64,000 nt of DNA, from NCBI GenBank assembly GCA_029962745.1, contig CM057162.1, forward strand, positions 7,192,545 through 7,256,544, in the 5' to 3' direction. Made by a program: the position numbers and the translations under genes. Numbering within the stretch: position 1 is the first letter of the stretch; each line of letters starts with the position of its first letter. The notes under the pieces were generated by a model. It was not told the DNA's origin. It saw only the letters and a list, made by a program, of their open reading frames with translations, and made no database searches. Of the stretch, positions 56,266 to 64,000 are shown one piece after another. The DNA comes from Echinometra lucunter (lineage: Eukaryota; Echinodermata; Echinoidea; Camarodonta; Echinometridae).

Positions 56266-59233
56266 GTAAGTTTATCAGACAACCGCCACACAATGACAAC
56301 GGTTGAAAAGTGCGCATCCATTCTATGATTAATTGCTCACGTCATATCACTCACAAATTAAATTATGAGACTTTGTTGTTTTGTATGAAGATCATGTTTT
56401 TTCGATCGTCTGGCACATGGTAATTCAAATGTTGGATAGTCTAAAAGAGGATTTTTTTTCCCCTGTAGGCCTATATCTTATTCACAACATTTACAATGGA
56501 TTACCTTAATTTACTGGTGGTCATTTTGTTTACGGATTTTCTGTTGGAATACTTTCGACAGGGGCCGCGAAAGCGGGGGGGGGCTGCAGCCCCCACGAAT
56601 TTAGCCAAAAGCAAGAAGATATATCAATTGCAGAAAGTTAGAATCTAACTTGTAAATTGCTCATTTTATAGGCCTGCGAAACCGTAAATACTTAAAAGTT
56701 TCAGGGACTCTGCCCCAGACCCCCGTTAAGGGCCCTACAGCCCCTGAACTCCGCTAGTTTGGGAGTCAGCCTCCACTCAAAAAACGTTCCGCGGTCTCTG
56801 TCGAAGGCATTCGAGAAAGTAGTAAATTAGAAAAAAAAATCTTGATTAACTGCAGCGTTCGAATTTTTTTAAATTAAATTCTTCATATTTGTCAACGTAC
56901 TGAGCCAGGTTCTCTCTCTCTCTCCTCTCCTCTCTTTGAAAATCACACACATGAGAATCCAAAGATTCTAGATACCGGCCCCTGGACGTAAACATTGTTC
57001 TGATCCACTACAAAGTGACTAAAGAGTATGCATGTACTTACAGAAGATTCTGTGTCCATGTATCTGCGAAGACATGCATGTGTTTTGTTTTTGTTTGTTT
57101 TTTCTCTCTCTCTCTCTCTTACTTTCTATTTGCTTGAAAGTGAACATAACGTGATTAACAAACGTGACAATGCCCTAAAATGAAACAGTTTTGCGGATAA
57201 TTTTAGATTCTCTTAAATAGATTCGCATGATTCTGCTAACAAAGCTTTCTTAATGCAATATGTATCGGCTAATTTTTAAAGGTAGAATTTTCCTTCCTCC
57301 ACCCAAATCCCTTTTAGTTGTCCTTTTTATAATCATATTCACAAGGCCTTGCAAGTGAAAAATTAGGCAATGCACCCTAAGGTAGATTCAATACTGGGAC
57401 ATCTTATGATGTAATTTTCCATTTCTGGATAACATGAACAATGGAAATTAATATAGGCTATCCCTTACCATTAACAATATCTTTAATAGGTGTAGGATAT
57501 CTTATTAGGTTATCCTTTATAACTTCAATGATATAGGTATTGGTACAGCTGAGCAGATTGTTGAAGCAGAGTCACATGTTGTTCTGGAGGTAGGAAGTAG
57601 AGGTATCCTACCATGTCGTATCCAGAGAAAAGCTCACGTAGTTCAGTGGACATGGTGGACAAAACAGCTGATATCCGAACACCTCCTTGTATATCTTGAC
57701 CCATATTCCAATGTTGGCCTGAGAGGTGGGCCTGGATATAAGGAAGGATTGTTCAATATTACAGAGGACTACTCGCTGATTATCAAAGATGTCAAGGTTC
57801 GGGACGAAGGGCTGTACATCTGTGAGGTGTCGGACATTCAAACAGGCAAAGTGTTTCGGAACAGGACAAGAGTCACTGTACAGGGTAAGAAACACTTAGG
57901 TAGAAGAGCAGAAATGAGCGAGAGCGAGAGTTAGAGTAGATAAAGTGTTCAAATGATATTTGCACTGATGTCACTGATTAGGCCTGCTTATATAATTTCA
58001 CATGGGAGCTGTAAAAATCACAACCCGTATCCTCTATCATTTTAAACGGTCTTCAGTTTTTGCACACTCACCTCCACTACCTCACATCGAATAATAAATC
58101 TACTTTTTCTGAAGTACTCCGAACTTTGCGGCCAAGTCGCAAATTTGGCGACTGGGACGCAAAGCTCGGGTCTAGTGCTCTCGAATTTCGCGACTGGGAA
58201 GTGAAATTCACGGCGCACATGACCTGTTGACGAGCGTACTTTAGGGCAACCATAGGATACAAACACCCTATGTAGCCTATGCATTTGAAATGGTGAGATG
58301 GCCAAATGAACAAAGAGGTTTTAATATCATACACGTAAGAATTTAAATGAGTTTGGTCTAAAGTAACACATGAATATGCTGGATCGGCCAAAACTTGGTT
58401 AAGAAGAATTTCGCGACACTTTTTTCAAACACTGATGCTCAGTCATCCGTGGATTAAAAGTCATGAATAAGGCATCTTTATCATTTTTTCCGTATCATGA
58501 TCAAACGTCTACAAATTTAAATTGACAAACCAACCAAAAAATGAAATAAAAAACCTTTAAAATGATGGAAGCAGTCAAGTTTCCCTGGAAGCACGTGGGC
58601 TTATTTGGGGGTCAACTATCAAGGTTTGCTTTCAAATATCTGAGGTAAAAATTAAAGAGGTAAAAATTACAGAGGCAAAAATGCCAGGAGCAAGAAATGC
58701 GAGTAGTGAAACTATTCGAAGTATCCCTTAGCTTATATGCTTGTCTGTATTTAGGAATCGTTGGAAGTTTCTAAATAAATAGGCAGTTTTATTATTTCGT
58801 ATCTTCAATTATCGATGTTCTGGTATAGGCACGGGGGCCTCTGTTGTTCTGGAAATGGGAGCTTGGGGTATTCTACCATGTCGTAATCAGAGGGGAGCTT
58901 ACGTAGTTAAGTGGAAACGACAGCTATCGTCTAAAACTGAGCTCCTTGTATCAATCGACACATTCTACAAACTCGGTGCTCGAGATGGGCCTGGTTATGA
59001 GGCTGGGTTGTTCAATATCACGGACGACTATTCACTGGTCATCAAAAATGTCACAGTGCAGGATGAAGGGCTATACACGTGCTCATTTTTCGACTTTAAA
59101 ACTGGGAGAGTCTTCAGGAATAGTACACGAGTCTTTGTACAAGGTGAGGCAAACACGAACAGGCAGAAGGAGAGTACTTAAAGCTAGATTAGAGAAAGGA
59201 AACTGAGAGAGAGTGTATGTGTGTGTGTGCGTG

Positions 59234-59289
<56 letters not shown>

Positions 59290-59645
59290 GATCAGGTAAC
59301 ATATACAACAGCTTTGGCAACTCTCATGGAAATAAATACATGTGAGACAATTGAGAGAATAATAGCGTAGCATGAATCAAAGTTCCCCAGAGCTGTCCTA
59401 CCATTTTGGAAATTTTTCGCTTAACCGACAGATTGACAAATCTTCAACCCTCACTAATTAATTCAGTCGGTTAAGCGAATTTGGAGTCGCCGAAACCACT
59501 GGCCCGTCTCCGTGGTCTAGTGGTTAAGGCATTGGCGTTCATAGTCAAAAAACCCGGGTTCGATTCCCGGCGGAGACATTTTTTCAACCTTTGCAAAATT
59601 TCCAAAATGGTAGGACAGCTCTGGGGAACTTTGATTCATGCTACG

Positions 59646-59682
<37 letters not shown>

Positions 59683-60158
59683 GGGTGTCCTAGAAAAAGC
59701 GGAACGGTGGATTTTCATTACTTTACCTTCAGAAATTTTTACTAAAGTAGATAAAACATCTTCTACCAAAGAGAATGATACCAAGATCGTTAAATTTGGT
59801 GAAGTAATTCTGATTCTATGCCCATTTCTTAAAATACAGTGATTTCCGAATTTCACATGTTTTTTGCCACAGTGGAGAGCAGAAATGTGTCGGGAATGGG
59901 CTTCCATATGGCATCTGTATGGCACGTTTTGTTGCTGACATGCATCAGTAGATTTCCCCCAAACATCGTATTTCATAATACGATCCCGACAGGCCGACAC
60001 AAAGCTACTGTCTTCAGTCGACAAAAATTTGAAAATGACTGTATTTTAAGAAACGAGCATAGAATATAAATTACTTCACTAAATTCAATGATCTTGATAT
60101 CATTTTTTTGAAGGTAAATTACTAAAAAATCCACCGTTCCGCTTTTTCTGGGACACCC

Positions 60159-60212
<54 letters not shown>

Positions 60213-63200
60213 AATCAGAGTTGGTAGTAGAATGCCATAAAAAATAAAATCATAGATTTTAAAAGAAAACGGAGCATAGCTCTCAAAAATGAAAGGCGAA
60301 GTCACACTCTTCGTCAGTGCCCACGGTGTGACAAAAAGATGTAAATATATATATATATATATATATACATTTATTAATTCATTTTCATTTTATTTCCAGG
60401 AACAGAAAAAAGACAAAGGAAAATCAACGAAGAAAAGGGAAAGAAAAAAGAAAGCTTCTAAGCCTCTCAATAACGAAAAGAAAACAGTTTCTGGGAAAGG
60501 CTAAAGGCTTTCCTCATTACTTGAAGTTTGAAGATACTTAAATATTTCAATCGTATAGCAAAGTAAAAAACAAATTAAGAACATGAGACAAAAGACAAGT
60601 AAATACCGTACAAATCAGTTAAAGTGTAAACGCAGGTCGTAGAAGAGAGAAATTAGGACGTGTTAAAGTATATAGAAAGGTACCATTTTTATAGGTTTCA
60701 AATTTATTTCTTATTTGTGATATGATTTCATTTTATCAATTTGATATGGTATTCAATAGATTTTCCCGATGAACCGTTCCCAATCATTCAAGAATGCATT
60801 GGAAACCATGCATACCCTGGTGCCTGTACTCTCGACATCCATGCAACATCAAATCTCACCTGCCTCGTGAAGGGATACTATCCAGACATCGACCTCTTCT
60901 TTCTTCATGGATCTGAAAAAGTTACATCCACCGAATACGATGAATGGATCAATGCTGATGGGACAAAAGATAAGAATATAAGAATTCAGATCAGTGGAAG
61001 TGATGAACCCTATCAATGCGTCGCCTCAGGATTACCAGGAATTGATGGAAAAGGAAATCGATCCGTTTCGGTCATTGTCAGAGCCCGTCCTGAAGCTCTT
61101 TCTCAAGGTTCCAATACCGCTGCAATTGTTGTTCGTAAGTCATTAGCCTTGTTATCGCAAATCTTTTTTATTTCACTAGCTAGACTGACATGAACAGGAT
61201 TTTAATACATATTTCCAAATACGCTAGGCCTATGAAATTGATTCAGAGTGAAAGGAATTTCTCCTATAAAGTTTAATATAACCATTATTGGCAGCCGCAT
61301 AGCGCAGGTGTTATGGTTTATGCAGCATACATAATCATTCCCAAATACCATATTGTGTATAGGATGAACATGCGGGACAAAATGTTCTGTGATTTATGAC
61401 TACACTATCTCTGGTCAAACATTAGAAAAAGTTCAACATTTCATCATGTAAGGTCAGTTTACCAAGTAAGTATTTTTTTCCAATTATCACGTTTTGTAGG
61501 AACAAAATTAAGGATTCTAAGCAAGTCATGATGCATAATAGCTGTTAGCTGATCCAGAGTTTCTAAACAAGGGGGAGGGACAGATGGTGACGCTAGTTTG
61601 ATTTCATGTGCTATGCCGCCGTTGTATATGGAAGATACAGTAGCGATTTATAATCATGATCATCTGGCTCTTAGGAAAAAGAGGGGAGCGCTCCCCGCGC
61701 CGCCTTCTGGATCCGCCACTCCATTGTGTTTTATAAGCACAACTTTCATACGATTATGATTTAAAATAAACTGTTCCAAAGTAACAGGGAGAGTTAGATT
61801 AGTGAACATATTGTATGTGTCTCGTGTGTGATTTGAGAATTGACAAATTGATATTAAATTCACTAAGTTCCCCATTAAAGTACTTGCACTACACGGTTAC
61901 ATGGAAGCACACACAAATCTGAAGTGAATGTTTGGCCTAATATTTTCAGCTATTTCTTATAATATGAGAGCATTTGAAGAACAGCTTCCTAGGGGACGTT
62001 TTACTACGATATTCTTCTTTTCTGGCTTGAAAATAATTACAAAGCTCTCAGATTATTTTTCAATTTTCCCACAGCTCAAGTTTCTGTCTTAGGATGGATA
62101 ACAAAATGTCTCCAAACCCGTTAGTCATGTTCATACCTTAGTCCTCCTGTATTGCGTGAAATTTTTTTGATGGAAAGAAAGTGGGAAATTTTACTGATAA
62201 CATCATTTGTACAAATCACATCTCTTGGTTTTTAATACAACGTAGCTTTGTTTCTGTTTTTCTCTTTTATGAAGCTGTGGTTGTGGTGATATGTCTGGTT
62301 ATAGCTGCAATTTTCACATATCATCATGGAAAACGCACTGGTGAGTTTGTAATCAGGGGTTAGGTCAGTCTTAGAACTTGAATTGGTAGCTTTGTGTTCT
62401 AAGGTTTCTTTGGCAATACAGCTAACATTTAGCGACAATACTTACCATTTAATTGAATAAACATACTGCATTTTGTATCATTTATATTTTTGTTTTTTCT
62501 GTGTTCATAATAATTTTATAATGCTTAAATCTTTGTAAATGTTGGCAGGAGTCGCGGAGCCGGGGCTGCAGCCTCCCCCCCCCCCCCCCACACACACACA
62601 CACACACACTTTTTTTTTTTAGTAGACACTTTGGCCTCTATACAATAACGCGGCAATGATTATGCTTGTTCGCTTGCTCATACAGCCCCCCCCCCCCCCC
62701 GTCACTTTCAAAAAAGCTCCGCGGCTCCTGATTTGGGAAAAGGATGATATGTAACGACACCGAGTACGGCACATGATTGTACACTATGTACAATCCGTCC
62801 AAAAGGACAGGTCTTTATCATTATAGTTTTAGATTACCTTTGCCTCTGCTAACTATCATGACAATCAGGTGACAATCGGGTATTTGGAACGTTACAGTGG
62901 GGTCCGAAAAATCGCGATAAAAGAGGATAGAGGTTGAGATTGCAATCACCGTAACACTTATCCCATTAGGTCTCTGTTTCCATATCTAGCATTGCTCAAT
63001 ATTTATCATGTAACGAGTGTACCAAATTTTGTGCTTTTAGACAAAGGTGCACGATAATGATACTGTTGATTATTTTAATTGATTCTCATGAGAACGCAAC
63101 ATCAACATCACAGAACTTTGAGTAACCACAGTTCTACTGAAGATAATTTACCTTCGTGTTTGCTTTGGTGTAGTAGGCACTGGGATCGAACCTAATCATT

Positions 63201-63979
63201 TTTTTTTTTACATCAGTGGGTAAAGCATTGTCTACCAAAGAAAATGATACCAAGATCATTGAATTTGGTAGAGTAATTTGTATTCTATGCCCGTTTCTTG
63301 AAATACAGTCATTTTCAAATTTTTGGCGACTGATCAGAGTAGCTTAGTGTCGGGATGGCATTTCATAATACGGCGTTTGTGGGAAGTCCACTGATCTGCA
63401 CGTCAGCAAAAAAACCTGCCATACACATGCCATAATATGAAAGGCCATTCCCGACACACTTCTGCTCTCCACTGTCGCGAAAAACATTCGAAATTCGAAA
63501 ATCACTGTATTTTAAGAAACAGGCTTAGAATCAAAATTACTTCACCAGATATAATGATCTTGGTATCAGGTTTTTTTTTCGGAAGACAATGATTTACCCA
63601 CTGATGTAGAAAAGATTATCTACTTTTTGAAGGTAAAGTACTGAAAAGCCACCGTTCCGCTTTTTTCTGTCTGGGACAACCGGTATAGCATGCGCCATAA
63701 TGTCCAAGAGCGTATCCCGAATACTGTAACGGGTTTGAGATAGCATAGCCCCCCCCCCCCCCCCCCCAATTATTTGCCGTAAATCAGCAATCTTGAAACC
63801 AGATATAAATGCATTACGCCCCCTTCCTTCTATCTTTATAATCTTGGGAGAATTCGGCCTTCCCTACATCAGCTACTTCACATTATTTACAGAAAGTGCG
63901 TTTTTCTGTTCATTTGCAGGTTGGTGCAGTCATGACTATAGTCCAATAGCTAGGGGGAATCCTCTAACATGTCAGAAGG
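56196..63979 (+). CDS. Receptor gene 2: signal peptide, two Ig V, Ig C1-like, TM (3' incomplete)
   Basis: Exons 56196-56265, 57537-57884, 58829-59143, 60760-61134, 62275-62340 and 63920-63979 give 1234 nt, 411 codons in one open frame, all phase 1-1. Layout: signal peptide, V1, V2, C1-like, transmembrane helix, first cytoplasmic exon with donor GTGAG. The gene leaves the window before any death-fold exon. By its close match to gene 1 (V, C1, TM and the following exon in order) a similar tail is expected but not seen. It differs from gene 1 by the additional V exon. Confidence 0.85.
56559..56806. mobile_element. Short inverted-repeat element with poly-G tract
   Basis: The ends CGACAGGGGCCGCG and CGCGGTCTCTGTCG are inverted (14 bp). 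A 10-bp G run lies near the left end. In intron 1 of gene 2. Confidence 0.75.
57537..57884 (+). CDS. Receptor gene 2, exon 2 (Ig V domain 1)
   Basis: 348 nt. Cysteine in GILPCRIQ, tryptophan in VVQWTWWTKQL, F strand DEGLYICEVS, G strand FRNRTRVTVQG. The extra WWT near the C strand is a two-codon expansion relative to the other V exons. The start (GIGTAEQIVEAESHVVLEVG) matches gene 1 exon 2. Confidence 0.87.
58829..59143 (+). CDS. Receptor gene 2, exon 3 (Ig V domain 2)
   Basis: 315 nt, with a shorter N-terminus than V1. Cysteine in GILPCRNQ, tryptophan in VVKWKRQLSS, F strand DEGLYTCSFF, G strand FRNSTRVFVQG. The body is the closest match to the single V of gene 1. Confidence 0.87.
59235..59286. 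repeat. (TA)n microsatellite
   Basis: About 50 bp of TA. Further TA tracts at 59647-59680 and 60161-60210 separate two palindromic elements inserted in the same tract. Confidence 0.95.
59361..59653. mobile_element. Palindromic element carrying a tRNA gene
   Basis: The left arm at about 59361-59415 and right arm at about 59597-59651 are exact inverses over 53 bp (TAGCGTAGCATGAATCAAAG at the outer end), TA-flanked. Inside is a second 12-bp inverted pair, CGCTTAACCGAC (59419) and GTCGGTTAAGCG (59467), then the tRNA at 59506-59578. Confidence 0.85.
59506..59578 (+). tRNA. tRNA with anticodon UCA (opal-suppressor type or element-borne tRNA-like)
   Basis: Complete cloverleaf: acceptor GTCTCCG/CGGAGAC, D stem GTCT/AGGC, anticodon stem TTGGC/GTCAA with loop GTTCATA, five-base variable region, T arm CCGGG-TTCGATT-CCCGG, discriminator A. 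Box A (TGGTCTAGTGG) and box B (GGTTCGATTCC) are canonical. The loop gives anticodon UCA, which would read UGA. It has no long variable arm, so it is not a selenocysteine tRNA. The D and T arms resemble tRNA-Glu. No CCA is encoded. Confidence 0.75.
59681..60160. mobile_element. Palindromic MITE, 480 bp (CCGGGTGTCC family)
   Basis: The ends CCGGGTGTCCTAGAAAAAGC and GCTTTTTCTGGGACACCCGG are inverted, flanked by (TA)n. Long arms contain GAATGATACCAAGATC and its inverse. No coding capacity. Confidence 0.9.
60760..61134 (+). CDS. Receptor gene 2, exon 4 (Ig C1-like domain)
   Basis: 375 nt. B-strand motif LTCLVKGYYPDIDLFF and F-strand motif EPYQCVASGLPG, extra cysteines in QECIGNHAYPGAC. The exon ends NTAAIVV, leading into the membrane helix. 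It is slightly longer than in gene 1 in the F-G loop and in the membrane-proximal stalk. Confidence 0.88.
62275..62340 (+). CDS. Receptor gene 2, exon 5 (transmembrane helix)
   Basis: 66 nt encoding PVVVVICLVIAAIFTYHHG then KRTG, a hydrophobic helix with a basic stop. Donor GTGAG. Confidence 0.83.
62547..62733. mobile_element. Short inverted-repeat element with poly-C tracts
   Basis: The ends CAGGAGTCGCGGAGC and GCTCCGCGGCTCCTG are inverted with one mismatch. Two poly-C runs and a (CA)n tract lie inside. In intron 5 of gene 2. Confidence 0.75.
63211..63683. mobile_element. Palindromic MITE, third CCGGGTGTCC-family copy, left end truncated
   Basis: The right end GTTCCGCTTTTTTCTG then GGGACAACCGG and the arm motifs AAATGATACCAAGATCATTG match 59681-60160. 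The outer ~60 bp of the left arm is replaced by T-rich sequence. Confidence 0.75.
63920..63979 (+). CDS. Receptor gene 2, exon 6 (juxtamembrane)
   Basis: 60 nt encoding GWCSHDYSPIARGNPLTCQK then G, the counterpart of gene 1 exon 16469-16516. Donor GTGAG followed by ATATCA, as in gene 1. Last exon visible before the window ends. Confidence 0.75.
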
Positions 63980-64000
63980 GTGAGATATCAATGTACAATC

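Noticed and set aside
59506..59578. Selenocysteine tRNA
   Set aside because: The anticodon is UCA, but the variable region is only five bases and the acceptor stem is seven pairs, unlike tRNA-Sec.
60380..60504. Lysine-rich frame as an exon of gene 2
   Set aside because: Low-complexity AAA/GAA sequence with no in-phase donor and no counterpart in gene 1.

Overview
The window is animal nuclear DNA. Its genes are split by GT/AG introns, and it is crowded with short inverted-repeat transposons, tRNA-derived SINEs, LINE tails, microsatellites and long poly-C/poly-G runs. Together with a coatomer alpha gene this suggests a marine deuterostome invertebrate, most likely a sea urchin; the species is inferred, not shown.

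Layout: (1) 1-8060 holds diverged copies of DNA that also lies beside the coatomer gene, an orphan copy of the 5' flank of the immune-type receptors joined to a broken coatomer exon, a LINE remnant, a SINE and a 1.16-kb foldback transposon. (2) 9012-26179, plus strand, is receptor gene 1. I reconstruct 12 coding exons (3012 nt, 1003 codons plus stop): signal peptide, one Ig V-type domain, one Ig C1-like domain, a transmembrane helix, then a cytoplasmic array of about six or seven exon-sized helical modules that look like death-fold domains. Every internal junction has the same phase (1-1). (3) 26180-38450 is a repeat-rich intergenic region. It includes a ~150-bp-period array, a 1.15-kb element with inverted ends, a 104-bp minisatellite and tandem ~1.3-kb units. 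(4) 38454-49587, minus strand, is coatomer subunit alpha (COPA) as 16 coding exons. The first ~390 residues are not found, and one exon is 7 nt short, which breaks the frame. (5) 51470-56000 is another copy of the COPA 3' flank. It includes a 142-nt copy of the last COPA exon whose stop codon is lost, plus minisatellites and a palindromic MITE. (6) 56196 to the window end, plus strand, is receptor gene 2, a paralogue with two V-type domains, one C1-like domain, a transmembrane helix and the first cytoplasmic exon; the rest lies beyond the window. Its second intron to third intron region carries a perfect tRNA cloverleaf with anticodon UCA inside a perfect 53-bp inverted repeat.

The outstanding object is the receptor pair: membrane proteins joining V-type plus C1-like Ig domains to a tandem death-fold tail, in symmetric exons suited to shuffling. 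The receptor starts lie 47 kb apart on either side of COPA. Coatomer fragments and the orphan receptor 5' flank show that the COPA-receptor interval has been duplicated and broken repeatedly. Death-fold and C1-like assignments rest on reading motifs by eye; profile searches were not run.
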